This document shows, piece after piece, positions 40,995 through 50,645 of a stretch of 64,000 bases of DNA. The DNA is from Sphingobacteriales bacterium. Its GTDB lineage: Bacteria; Bacteroidota; Bacteroidia; Chitinophagales; CAIOSU01. The notes below the pieces were generated by a model, which saw only the letters and a list, made by a program, of their open reading frames with translations, made no database searches and was not told the origin of the DNA. Position numbers and translations under genes: made by a program. Location of the stretch: NCBI GenBank assembly GCA_027486795.1, contig JAIXOI010000048.1, positions 172,232-236,231 on the forward strand, in the 5' to 3' direction. Within the stretch, counting starts at the first letter, position 1. Each line of letters starts with the position of its first letter.

Positions 40995-42653
40995 ATGACC
41001 AAGTATATCTTCGTGACCGGCGGTGTAACTTCCTCTTTGGGGAAGGGTATCTTCGCCGCTTCACTAGCCAAACTATTGCAAGCCCGTGGTTACCGGGTAA
41101 CCATACAAAAGTTCGACCCCTACATTAATGTGGATCCGGGTACTTTGAACCCTTATGAACATGGCGAGTGCTACGTGACCGAAGACGGTGCCGAAACCGA
41201 TCTTGACCTTGGACACTACGAGCGCTTTTTGAGCGTACCTACTAGTCAAGCCAATAACATTACCACCGGCAGGGTATACCAATACGTAATAAACCAAGAG
41301 CGTGCGGGGGCATTCTTGGGCAAAACGGTTCAGGTTATCCCTCACATTACCGACGAGATAAAGCGCCGCGCCAAACTTTTGGGCGAAACTGGTGAATACG
41401 ATATTGTTATTACTGAATTAGGTGGCACAGTAGGCGATATAGAATCGCTGCCATACATTGAGAGCCTGCGACAATTGCGCTGGGAACTGGGCCAAAACAA
41501 CTGCTTGGTTATTCACCTTACCCTTATACCATATTTAAGTGCTGCTAAAGAGCTTAAAACTAAACCTACACAGCACTCCGTTAAGGAGCTTTTGAAAAAT
41601 GGTGTGCAGCCTGATATTTTGGTTTGCCGAACCGAGCACGATTTATCGAGCGACATAAGAGAGAAATTGGCATTGTTCTGCAACGTCGACCGCAAATCGG
41701 TGGTGCAAGCCATGGATTGCGACAGCATTTATGAGGTGCCCTTGCAACAATTAAAGGAGGACTTAGATATAACAGTATTGAACAAACTAAACCTGCCAAC
41801 CGAAGGCACGCCCGATATGAGCACTTGGCGCGATTTTGTTCACACCTTGTACAACCCAAAGCATCAGGTAAAAATAGGCCTGATAGGCAAATACATTGAG
41901 CTTCAAGATGCTTATAAATCGATATTAGAATCGTTTATACACGCTGGTGTTGCCAATGAATGCAAAGTAAAAATTGAAAGCGTTCACTCTGAGAATATTA
42001 CCGACGAAAATGCAGGGCAAAAGCTAGGTCATTTTGATGCCATATTGGTAGCCCCGGGCTTTGGCCCGCGTGGTATTGAAGGCAAGATAAGCGCTATACG
42101 CTACGCCCGTGAAAACAACTTGCCGTTTTTTGGCATTTGCTTAGGCATGCAATGCGCCGTTATAGAATACGCCCGCAATGTATTGGGCCTTGAAGGAGCG
42201 CACTCATCAGAAATGAACCCGAACGCCCCCCACCATGTAATAGCCATGATGGAAGAGCAGAAAAAAGTAGTGAACAAGGGCGGCACCATGCGCTTGGGCG
42301 CTTTCCCTTGCCAATTAAATGAAAACTCAAAAGCTGCCGAGGCTTACGGCAATACAATAATAAGCGAACGCCACCGTCATAGGTATGAGTTTAACAATGC
42401 CTATTTGAAAGCCTTTGAAGATAGCGGAATGGTAATGTCGGGCATAAACCCAGAGACAGGCCTAGTTGAAATTATAGAGCTGCCAAACCACTCGTGGTTT
42501 GTGGGCGTTCAATTCCACCCCGAACTGAAGAGCACAGTTAGCCATCCGCATCCTTTATTTGTAGGCCTTGTAAAGGCCGCGTTACAACACAAACAGGTTA
42601 AGGAACTGGCCGATGAGGGTAAAACCCAAAAAAATATCATTTCTTATTCGTAA
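40995..42653 (+). CDS. pyrG: CTP synthase
   Basis: 552 residues: amidoligase domain (about residues 1-270: YIFVTGGVTSSLGKGI, KFDPYINVDPGTLNPYEHGE, LGGTVGDIES) and class I glutamine amidotransferase domain (about residues 295-540: GICLGMQCAVIEYARN with the Cys nucleophile, VGVQFHPELKS with the His). It makes CTP from UTP. yidC follows 39 bases downstream on the same strand. Confidence 0.98.
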   Translation: MTKYIFVTGGVTSSLGKGIFAASLAKLLQARGYRVTIQKFDPYINVDPGTLNPYEHGECYVTEDGAETDLDLGHYERFLSVPTSQANNITTGRVYQYVINQERAGAFLGKTVQVIPHITDEIKRRAKLLGETGEYDIVITELGGTVGDIESLPYIESLRQLRWELGQNNCLVIHLTLIPYLSAAKELKTKPTQHSVKELLKNGVQPDILVCRTEHDLSSDIREKLALFCNVDRKSVVQAMDCDSIYEVPLQQLKEDLDITVLNKLNLPTEGTPDMSTWRDFVHTLYNPKHQVKIGLIGKYIELQDAYKSILESFIHAGVANECKVKIESVHSENITDENAGQKLGHFDAILVAPGFGPRGIEGKISAIRYARENNLPFFGICLGMQCAVIEYARNVLGLEGAHSSEMNPNAPHHVIAMMEEQKKVVNKGGTMRLGAFPCQLNENSKAAEAYGNTIISERHRHRYEFNNAYLKAFEDSGMVMSGINPETGLVEIIELPNHSWFVGVQFHPELKSTVSHPHPLFVGLVKAALQHKQVKELADEGKTQKNIISYS

Positions 42654-42692
42654 AATTGCAGCCCCTTTACCTCAATCGAATGTTATAATTAA

Positions 42693-44582
42693 ATGGACAG
42701 AAATAATGTAATTGGGCTGGTGCTCATAGCCTTCATTTTAGTTGGCTATTCAATTTATACCTTCAACACCACCCCAAAGCCCTCATCAAAACCGATTACA
42801 GAGCAAACGCAAACCAATGATGCGCTTGATACAAATGCGGTTGATACCGCTTTAGCAAGTATTGATGGCGCAACCGACAGTAGCCTAACCAATGCAATTG
42901 ACTCAGCTTTGGTAAACGCCGATAGCTTGAAAGCTACCGAACTAGTAAAACGTTTTGGCTCGTTTGCAACTGCCGCTTCGGGCGAAGCTGATACCCTGGT
43001 GCTTGAGAATGAAAACCTGCGAATAGTATTATCTACTTATGGTGCCAATATTGAAAGCATAGAGCTGAAAAACTTTAAAACCTACGACCAGAAGCCCCTT
43101 TTCTTGAGCAAACCGGGCGACCAAAAACTGAAGTTTGACCTAGGTAATAGCTTTAACACCGCCGACCTTTACTATACTACCAATGGCATTGAAACCATTG
43201 CCGATGGGCAAAAAATAGTACTTTCGGCAACAACAGCTAATGGCGGCAAGCTACAGCACGTTTTTACCCTTCCATCAAAAGGTTTTTTGCTTGATTATAA
43301 CTTAGTACTTGACAACCTTGGTAAAGATTTGCCCCGCAATACTAGCGATATATTGGGCAGCTGGTCTAGAAATATTCCGCAAGCGGAGAAAAAGAAAGAC
43401 CTTGAAAACGGTAAAACAAAACTGTTCTATAAGGATGATATTGATGGAGTGGAGGGACTTTCAGAGTCAGAGGACGAAGCAAAAACCTCAAATGGCAGTG
43501 CCAGCTGGATAAGCTACAGCCAAGCATTCTTTAATACCACTTTAATTGCTGGAGTTGACAATCAGTTTGATGATTTAAAATTCTCATCAACCTTATTAAA
43601 AAGGGAAGGTTATTTAAAAGAGCTTTCTGCATCAATTAGCGTGCCTCACAACGGCACCGGAACTCAAACTTACGACTTACAATACTACCTTGGGCCCAAT
43701 AGCTACCAAACGCTCAAGAAAATGGATATAGACCTTGAGGAAACCATTAACCTTGGTGTTGGTATTTTTGCTTGGGTAGCTATCTTCAACAAGTGGATTA
43801 TCATCCCTATTTTCAATTTCCTTGAAGGTTTTATAAGCAATTACGGTATCATTATTTTGATTCTTACCTTGATAATTAAAGTGGTATTGTTCCCGCTTAC
43901 CTACAAGTCGTACCTTTCTCAAGCCAAAATGAAGGTGTTGAAACCTGAGTTAGACGAACTGAAAGAAAAATATAAAGACGACCAAGCGAAATTTACGCAA
44001 GAGCAAATGAAGCTTTGGGGCAAAGCCGGTGTAAACCCACTGGGCGGTTGCCTCCCTACCTTATTGCAAATGCCCATATTGGTAGCTATGTATAGCTTCT
44101 TCCCATCATCAATTGAGTTGAGGCAGGAGAAGTTTTTGTGGGCCGATGACTTGAGTACTTACGACTCTATTTGGAATTTGCCTTTTGACATTCCGTTTTA
44201 TGGCGACCACGTGAGTTTGTTTACTTTGCTTATGACCATTACTTCAATAATATATGCGGTAAGCAATGCCCGTTTGACAGGCCAACAAGAAGGCCCGTTG
44301 AAGTACATGCCTTATATTTTCCCTATTATGCTTTTGGGCATATTCAACAGTTTTCCGGCTGCACTTACCTACTATTATTTCCTTGCAAACGTTATAAGCT
44401 ATTTGCAGCAGTGGATTATCAGACAGTTCTTTATTGATGAGGCCAAGTTGCACCAGCAAATGCAAGACAAAAAAGCCAAACCAGAGAACCCGAATAGTTT
44501 TGGCAATAGGTTCAGGAAAGCCATGGAACAAGCACAAAACGCTCAGGCTGAACAAAAGAAACCAACAAACAAGAAAAAATAA
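42693..44582 (+). CDS. yidC: membrane protein insertase YidC
   Basis: 629 residues. N-terminal helix VIGLVLIAFILVGYSIYTF, a large periplasmic beta domain (about residues 100-340), then the five-helix Oxa1/YidC core: GIFAWVAIFNKWIIIPIFNF, GIIILILTLIIKVVLFPLTY, GCLPTLLQMPILVAMYSFF and YIFPIMLLGIFNSFPAALTYY. It has a Lys-rich C-terminal tail. It inserts and folds inner-membrane proteins with or without Sec. Confidence 0.96.
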   Translation: MDRNNVIGLVLIAFILVGYSIYTFNTTPKPSSKPITEQTQTNDALDTNAVDTALASIDGATDSSLTNAIDSALVNADSLKATELVKRFGSFATAASGEADTLVLENENLRIVLSTYGANIESIELKNFKTYDQKPLFLSKPGDQKLKFDLGNSFNTADLYYTTNGIETIADGQKIVLSATTANGGKLQHVFTLPSKGFLLDYNLVLDNLGKDLPRNTSDILGSWSRNIPQAEKKKDLENGKTKLFYKDDIDGVEGLSESEDEAKTSNGSASWISYSQAFFNTTLIAGVDNQFDDLKFSSTLLKREGYLKELSASISVPHNGTGTQTYDLQYYLGPNSYQTLKKMDIDLEETINLGVGIFAWVAIFNKWIIIPIFNFLEGFISNYGIIILILTLIIKVVLFPLTYKSYLSQAKMKVLKPELDELKEKYKDDQAKFTQEQMKLWGKAGVNPLGGCLPTLLQMPILVAMYSFFPSSIELRQEKFLWADDLSTYDSIWNLPFDIPFYGDHVSLFTLLMTITSIIYAVSNARLTGQQEGPLKYMPYIFPIMLLGIFNSFPAALTYYYFLANVISYLQQWIIRQFFIDEAKLHQQMQDKKAKPENPNSFGNRFRKAMEQAQNAQAEQKKPTNKKK

Positions 44583-44598
44583 AGCGTATCTTGGTACA

Positions 44599-45294
44599 AT
44601 GCTCAATTTAAGGCTCCTCACTTATTTGTTGCCCATAATACTGTTATCAGCTTGCAACCGACATGTAACCACCCCAGCTGGCAATAATGGGTATAACTAT
44701 ACCCCTACCAAGCCGACAGATCCGTTTGTGTATAACACAAAGCCTTTGGATACAGTGCCGGTGGTGATAACGAGCCCTCCCGATACCGTCATTATAGTGG
44801 TGGAGCAACCAAGAGTGGATACAGTTGTCATAAACAACACTAATACTATTACTACCACTATAGATCCGTTTGCTCAACCAGAACCTTGGATGCGGCCAAC
44901 GCAAGGCTCATACCTGGTAGCTAAAATAAAACGCACCGGCTGCTATGGCACATGCCCAATATATGTTGGAGCTATTTTTTCTGACGGGAAGGCATTTTAT
45001 TATGGAGAGCGATTTGTAGAAAAACTGGGCTATTTTGAGGGTAACGTAAATCTGGTACAACTTAACAGTTTGGTAAAACTGAGCTATCAAAACAGTTTTT
45101 ACGATTTGGCACCCATTTACCCAACCGACGGCAGGTACATTGTTGACCTACCAACCAGCACCATTCATTTCAATTCGGGCATTAACCAAAAAACAATTAC
45201 CAACAAAGGCAACGCGCCCGAGGAATTATCGCTCTTACAAGAATCGTTGCACACTCTATTAAATAGTATTACGTGGATGCCAATTAAGTATTAA
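44599..45294 (+). CDS. lipoprotein with DUF6438-like domain
   Basis: 231 residues from ATG 44599; the frame opens at 44434 inside yidC, but a lipoprotein signal peptide (LTYLLPIILLSAC, Cys18) follows this Met. A Pro/Thr-rich linker precedes a C-terminal domain beginning VAKIKRTGCYGTCPIYVGAIFSDG, the Cys-x-G-x-Cys-P pattern of DUF6438, a Bacteroidota family of unknown function. It starts 17 bases past yidC. Confidence 0.75.
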   Translation: MLNLRLLTYLLPIILLSACNRHVTTPAGNNGYNYTPTKPTDPFVYNTKPLDTVPVVITSPPDTVIIVVEQPRVDTVVINNTNTITTTIDPFAQPEPWMRPTQGSYLVAKIKRTGCYGTCPIYVGAIFSDGKAFYYGERFVEKLGYFEGNVNLVQLNSLVKLSYQNSFYDLAPIYPTDGRYIVDLPTSTIHFNSGINQKTITNKGNAPEELSLLQESLHTLLNSITWMPIKY

Positions 45295-45300
45295 TACAGA

Positions 45301-45330
45301 TTGGTTATTCGCCATAAAAGATTATTTTTG
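45301..45330 (+). promoter_or_regulatory. promoter of the 1041-residue T9SS gene (TTG-N19-TATTTTTG)
   Basis: -7 box TATTTTTG (45323-45330) and TTG (45301-45303) at 19 bases spacing, 32 bases before the ATG. Confidence 0.5.
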
Positions 45331-45362
45331 TCAATTCACCAAAAACGCAAATCGACAGGCTT

Positions 45363-48300
45363 ATGAAAAGGTTAATTTTTTCAGCATTGCTCGGTAGCAT
45401 TGTAACTCTCTCTTTCGGACAAGGATCCACCAATTTGGTGCCCATGAAAATGAAACAGCCCGTTTGTGTGGGTGATGGTTACAACACTACAGGAGTAAGT
45501 AATGCAAACAACTCCAATCAAGTGAACAACAACGGACAAAGTTCGTCAGTAGGTGGTTCGCGCGCTGTAACTACCACCACTATTGGTAGTGCAGGAAATA
45601 TGTTTACCATTCTTGATGGTGCAGTAAACCGCGTTGCGGCTAACAACGCGATTAATTCAGTAGTATTTATTCACCGTGCTGACCCTACTGTGTTCCCAAC
45701 GACCAACATAGGCCAGTTTCAATACGACCTATCAACCGACGGTGGCGCAACTTGGAACACCAACTTTGGTGTACTTAACCCAAGCGGAAACAACCAAACA
45801 ACTGCTGGTCGTTATCCTAACGCGGTAATTTATAACCCACAAGGCAACACCACAGCCGCCAATGCATTCCTAGGTTACCTAGGTTCATGGTTGCCATTTG
45901 CTGCTTCGGCTGCCGATTGGGATGGTTTTTTTGCAGGTGTAGCTAAGTTAAATAACAGCGCTGCAACCTTTACCGAAACCAGCTATACCCCAAACAACTC
46001 AAACGTGAGCATTGCCCGCGGTTTGTGCAACGGCATACCAGGTGTATTCTGGGCAGTAGATTGGGATTTTGATGGAACTCAAAACGGCGACGTACTATTG
46101 TACCGCGGTGTGTGGAGCTCTAGCGCTAATGATATCGCTTGGAGCTTGTACCGCAAGTTTGCTACCCCGCACGACCCTACCATTTTGTCTGTAGCTGCAC
46201 CAACTGGTTTGAATATGGCTTTTGACCCATCTGGTCGTTATGGCTATATCGTATTTGGTGGTGATATTATCTCTGGTGGAGATGATGTATTAGAGCCGGT
46301 TTATTACAAAACCAATGACGGTGGTGCAACTTGGACTGGTCCAGATCAAATTTCTTTATCTTCTATCGACGTTATCCAAAGCAACCTACTTGACCCTAGC
46401 GTTGATATCCCTACTTGTGCATTCGACCTTGATTTGGGCGTTGATGTAAATGGCAACCTGCATATTGAAGTAGTAGTAGGTTCAGCAGGTGGTGCTGGCG
46501 ATTATTCAATTGCTACCGGCACTGGTGCAGGTTTGGCTATTTATGACATTACCCAAGGCAACGACCCTTGCCCTTGGACTGCTATTCGTTTGTCAGACAT
46601 TTCTACTTTCCGTGGCACTTGGGGCGACGTAAACGAAGATAACCGTCCGCAAGTATCGGTTTCTGCTGATGGAACGCGTTTGACCTTTGGATGGCTTGAC
46701 TCTGATGCAGCCGTTACTTCAGGTACCAACGACCAACCAAACCTATTGACTCGTGGATTGGATGTTACTACTGGCTTGGCTACTGTGGTAACCAACTGGA
46801 CCGCTGGCGATGCAACTTGGGATGGTAGCGCATTGTTTTCATCTTTCGCACCAACTAGTTTGCAATCGGGTAACACCACTAAAGTACCTACTGTATTCGC
46901 TACTTTCGATCCGCTAACTTTGGATCCTGAAAATCCGGCTACTTTCCATTATGTACAAAATATTTCTTACACCACTGCTGATTATACTGAAGACGTTCAA
47001 GCCCCTGTAATTAGCTTAAACGGCAGCAACCCACTTACCGTGGTGCAAAATACTGCTTACAATGAGCCAGGTGCTACAGTAAGTGATAACGTTGGCGCTC
47101 CTGCTGTTACTGTTAGCGGCACAGTAAATACTGCAGCTGTTGGTGCTTATACGGTAACTTACACCGTATCTGACAACGCTGGTAACCTAGCTTGTACAGT
47201 AACACGTACTGTAAACGTAGTTGCAGCACCTGACAACACTGCCCCAGTAGTTACCCTTAATGGTGCAAGCACAGTGGTTGTTGACCTTTGCGGATACTAC
47301 AACGAACTTGGTGCAACTGCAACTGATAACGTAGACGGTAATATTACTACAAACGTTACCAACGACGGAAACTTGGTGCCTTTCGGTACTTTGCTTACCG
47401 CCGGAACCGCTGGTACTTACACTATCACTTACTCTGTAACTGATGGTGCTGGTAACACGGGTACTGCAACCCGTACTGTTATCATCCAAGACAATGGTCC
47501 AGTAATTACTGTTGATGGTGGCAACACCTTGACTATCGAAGTTTGTGATGCTTACACCAACCCAGGTGCGAGTGCATTTGACAACTGTGATGGTTTTGTA
47601 TCAGTTACCGCAACTGGTACAGTTGACAACCTAACGGCTGGCAATTACACCATTATTTACACCGCTACCGACGGAAACAGCAACATTAGCAGAGATACAT
47701 TGATTGTTACTGTTAACGCCGACCAAACACCTCCAGCGGTAACCCTAACTGGTTCTTCAACTACTTATGTATACCTAAGCGATCCATATACTGATCAATT
47801 GCCAACTGCAACTGATTGCTCAGGTATTGCGAGTATTACTAGCAACGCAGCAAGCGTAGTAAACGTAACTACTGCTGGTTCTTACACAGTTACTTACACT
47901 GTAACCGACAACAATGGTTTGGTAACTACTGTTACCCGTAGCGTAATTGTTGGTTCTGAGCCAGATCCTCGTTTTACCTATACCAACAATAGCTTGACCT
48001 ACTCGTTCACCGAGAGTTCGCTATACAACCCAACCGCTTGGTTGTGGGAGTTTGGTGATGGCCTAACCAGCACTGCACGCAATCCTACTTATACTTACAC
48101 TGCTGCAGGAACTTACGAAGTTTGTTTAACTGCGCGTAACTTGTTTAACAATGCTCCTTACAGCAAGCCTGCTAAGAAGACTTGCGAAACAGTTGTTGTA
48201 ACAGTTGGTATCAATGATATTGCTTTGGAGCGTTCAATTAACGTATATCCAAACCCAACTACTGGTAATCTTACCATCAATGTTAAAGACCTTAGCTTCG

Positions 48301-48488
48301 AAACTATGAATGTTACTGTATTTAACGTACTTGGTGAGCGTGTATTGGCTAACGAATACAATAAAGTACAAGCGCAAAGTCTTATCAACTTAAACATTGC
48401 TGGTAACGCTGCTGGTATTTACATGATTCAAATTTCTACTGAGCAAGGTGTTGTTACCAAACGCATTAATTTGCAAAGCGGTAACTAA
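45363..48488 (+). CDS. secreted T9SS protein with Asp-box region, four Ig-like DUF5011 domains and PKD
   Basis: 1041 residues. Signal peptide MKRLIFSALLGSIVTLSFGQ; residues about 60-540 include Asp-box-like STDGGATW and TNDGGATW, suggesting a beta-propeller; residues 546-863 are four Ig-like DUF5011 units with AYTVTYTVSDNAGN-type strands; 867-945 is a PKD domain (WLWEFGDGLTSTARNPTYTY); the C-terminus INVYPNPTTGNLTINV to the end is a type A T9SS sorting domain. It is expected on the cell surface or in the medium. Neighbours do not indicate a ligand. A strong terminator follows. Confidence 0.88.
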   Translation: MKRLIFSALLGSIVTLSFGQGSTNLVPMKMKQPVCVGDGYNTTGVSNANNSNQVNNNGQSSSVGGSRAVTTTTIGSAGNMFTILDGAVNRVAANNAINSVVFIHRADPTVFPTTNIGQFQYDLSTDGGATWNTNFGVLNPSGNNQTTAGRYPNAVIYNPQGNTTAANAFLGYLGSWLPFAASAADWDGFFAGVAKLNNSAATFTETSYTPNNSNVSIARGLCNGIPGVFWAVDWDFDGTQNGDVLLYRGVWSSSANDIAWSLYRKFATPHDPTILSVAAPTGLNMAFDPSGRYGYIVFGGDIISGGDDVLEPVYYKTNDGGATWTGPDQISLSSIDVIQSNLLDPSVDIPTCAFDLDLGVDVNGNLHIEVVVGSAGGAGDYSIATGTGAGLAIYDITQGNDPCPWTAIRLSDISTFRGTWGDVNEDNRPQVSVSADGTRLTFGWLDSDAAVTSGTNDQPNLLTRGLDVTTGLATVVTNWTAGDATWDGSALFSSFAPTSLQSGNTTKVPTVFATFDPLTLDPENPATFHYVQNISYTTADYTEDVQAPVISLNGSNPLTVVQNTAYNEPGATVSDNVGAPAVTVSGTVNTAAVGAYTVTYTVSDNAGNLACTVTRTVNVVAAPDNTAPVVTLNGASTVVVDLCGYYNELGATATDNVDGNITTNVTNDGNLVPFGTLLTAGTAGTYTITYSVTDGAGNTGTATRTVIIQDNGPVITVDGGNTLTIEVCDAYTNPGASAFDNCDGFVSVTATGTVDNLTAGNYTIIYTATDGNSNISRDTLIVTVNADQTPPAVTLTGSSTTYVYLSDPYTDQLPTATDCSGIASITSNAASVVNVTTAGSYTVTYTVTDNNGLVTTVTRSVIVGSEPDPRFTYTNNSLTYSFTESSLYNPTAWLWEFGDGLTSTARNPTYTYTAAGTYEVCLTARNLFNNAPYSKPAKKTCETVVVTVGINDIALERSINVYPNPTTGNLTINVKDLSFETMNVTVFNVLGERVLANEYNKVQAQSLINLNIAGNAAGIYMIQISTEQGVVTKRINLQSGN

Positions 48489-48510
48489 TATCAGCTACAG
48501 TCGATATAGT

Positions 48511-48550
48511 AAAAGGCCTTCGTTGAAAAACGAGGGCCTTTTGTTATTTT
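48511..48550 (+). terminator. intrinsic terminator
   Basis: AAAAGGCC-T-TCGTT, loop GAAA, AACGA-G-GGCCTTTT then TGTTATTTT: a classic stem and T-rich tail, 23 bases past the T9SS gene stop. Confidence 0.85.
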
Positions 48551-48560
48551 AGACCTGCCA

Positions 48561-50645
48561 ATGATAAAGCCTATTCAGCCAAAAAGAATTTTTGTAAAAG
48601 CGCTATTACCCTACTTAGTGGGTATATGCTTGGCCATAGGGTTGCCCATTGGTGGTATGTTGTGGCAATTGGGTGCTATGCTGTTGGTACTTTCAATTTT
48701 GCTAGTATTAGCGCATAATAAAATAAAACCCCTCTTAAACTCCAACTTAAGTATTTGGGGATTGTTGTTTTTTGGATGGATAGCGTACGTAGGTGTGTTG
48801 AATGTGCACTGGGCAAACCCCAAGCTGCACCAGCAGCACTACACTCACACGGCCAATACACCAGGGCTGCTGATTGTGCAAATTGAAGAATTGCCCTTTG
48901 AAATGCCCAATACCTTTCGCGTGGTAGCCAACATACAAGCCCGAAAACAAGGGGATAACTTAGTGCCAATTACCGGAAAGGTGATGCTGTTGTTACCTTT
49001 AGATAGTGCATCGGCTAAACTTCAATATGGTGACGAACTGGCAATAAACAGCAAACTACAACCTATTCCGCCAAGCTTAAACCCTTACGAATTTAATTAT
49101 AGCCAATATTTGGCCAACAAACACATATACCATCAATTGGCACCAAAACCAACCCGCTGGTACGCTACCGGAAACAATGCTCAAAATAGGCCTTTTGCTT
49201 GGCTGTATGCCATTAGAAACCAAGCGCTAACTATCCTCAAAAACCGAATACCCGACCAAGCCCTCAACGGCGTTGCTGCAGCTATACTATTAGGCTATAA
49301 CCATAATTTAGACAACGAAACCCGCCAGCGGTATACGCTCACCGGCAGCATGCACGTTTTGGCCGTTTCGGGTATGCATGTTGGGCTGTTGTGCTTTATG
49401 CTTTGGGGCTTGCTGCAACCTTTAAAAGCCATGAACAAACTTTGGCTTCGGCTTACGTTGCTTTTAATTGTAGTATGGTTTTATGCCTTGATAACAGGCA
49501 TGTCGGCATCGGTTTTGCGAGCGGCCCTAATGTTCAGCTTATACGCCATTGGCGAAACCATAAAACGAAAGCCCGATAGCCTGAATATTGTGGCAGGTTC
49601 GGCGTTAATACTGTTGCTTTGGCAACCCATGCATATTTTAGATGTAGGCTTCCAACTCTCTTATTTGGCCGTTTTAGGTATCATATTCTTCTATAACCCA
49701 CTGCGCAATTTGTGGGCCATAAAGCAACCAGCACTCCGCTTTCTTTGGGAAGGTACTTGCATTTCGATTGCTGCTCAGTTGACTACACTGCCAATGATAC
49801 TATATTACTTTCATCAATTGCCGCTGTATGCGTTGGTGGCAAATGTAGGAATGCTGGTTTTAGCACCAGCAGCAATGATAAGCGGTTTGTTATTACTGCT
49901 ATTCAATTGGGTGCCGGGCTTAGGATGGTTGCTGGGCAAATTGCTTTTTATCTCTCTTTGGCTAATGAACGAAACACTGGGTTTGATAGCGCAATGGCCC
50001 TATGTAGTTTGGAACGCTATATACACTAAGCCTGCTGAAATGGCCCTCATGATGGGTTTAGTGGTATGCACCATGCTAACAACCCAAATGCGCTTGGTAA
50101 AGCCAATGCTGGGCTTTGGCTGCCTACTGGTAGTTTTGTTAGCAGGAAACAACTTGAAGCTTTACCAGCAAAAAACGCAACAACAACTTATAGTATACCA
50201 ATACCCAGACTTTACAACGATAGCCAATTTAAACGGACTGGAAGGTAAAATATGGGCAGACTGTGAGGCTTTAGAGGACACCACAAAAATGGAGAGAAGC
50301 GTTTTTCCTTTTTTATATGCTAACGGAAATGAAAAACTAGAGATAAACGGGCTCAACAAAACAGATACCAACGAATATGGCATGTTGGGCGGAAAACGAA
50401 TTGCTCTATTACGGAGGTACAGGCGCCGCAATGTACCAAACATTCCGCTTAAGGTGGATTATTTAGTAGTGGCCAATAACCCAAGTATTAGCATGGTTCA
50501 GGTAAAAAAAGTTTATCAAGCCAAAACCATAATACTGGATGGCAGTAACAACATAAAAGCTGCCAAAAGGTGGATGCAAGAATGCAAGGTACTCGGCTTG
50601 GATTGCCACAACACCCGCAATGGGGCCTTTATTGCCAGTTGGTAA
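48561..50645 (+). CDS. ComEC/Rec2-family competence protein without the nuclease-like domain
   Basis: 694 residues. Two N-terminal helices, a DUF4131-type soluble part (about residues 90-200), then the competence channel core with VLAVSGMHVGLLCFMLW and MSASVLRAALMFSLYAIGE. The C-terminal 150 residues (QLIVYQYPDFTTI..., VDYLVVANNPSISM) keep fragments of a metallo-beta-lactamase-like fold but show no HxHxDH motif. It would form the inner-membrane DNA-uptake pore. Its 3' end overlaps the convergent bioA by 17 bases. Confidence 0.88.
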   Translation: MIKPIQPKRIFVKALLPYLVGICLAIGLPIGGMLWQLGAMLLVLSILLVLAHNKIKPLLNSNLSIWGLLFFGWIAYVGVLNVHWANPKLHQQHYTHTANTPGLLIVQIEELPFEMPNTFRVVANIQARKQGDNLVPITGKVMLLLPLDSASAKLQYGDELAINSKLQPIPPSLNPYEFNYSQYLANKHIYHQLAPKPTRWYATGNNAQNRPFAWLYAIRNQALTILKNRIPDQALNGVAAAILLGYNHNLDNETRQRYTLTGSMHVLAVSGMHVGLLCFMLWGLLQPLKAMNKLWLRLTLLLIVVWFYALITGMSASVLRAALMFSLYAIGETIKRKPDSLNIVAGSALILLLWQPMHILDVGFQLSYLAVLGIIFFYNPLRNLWAIKQPALRFLWEGTCISIAAQLTTLPMILYYFHQLPLYALVANVGMLVLAPAAMISGLLLLLFNWVPGLGWLLGKLLFISLWLMNETLGLIAQWPYVVWNAIYTKPAEMALMMGLVVCTMLTTQMRLVKPMLGFGCLLVVLLAGNNLKLYQQKTQQQLIVYQYPDFTTIANLNGLEGKIWADCEALEDTTKMERSVFPFLYANGNEKLEINGLNKTDTNEYGMLGGKRIALLRRYRRRNVPNIPLKVDYLVVANNPSISMVQVKKVYQAKTIILDGSNNIKAAKRWMQECKVLGLDCHNTRNGAFIASW

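Noticed and set aside
44434..44598. 55-residue N-terminal extension of the DUF6438 lipoprotein
   Set aside because: It overlaps yidC in another frame, and the lipoprotein signal peptide starts at ATG 44599.
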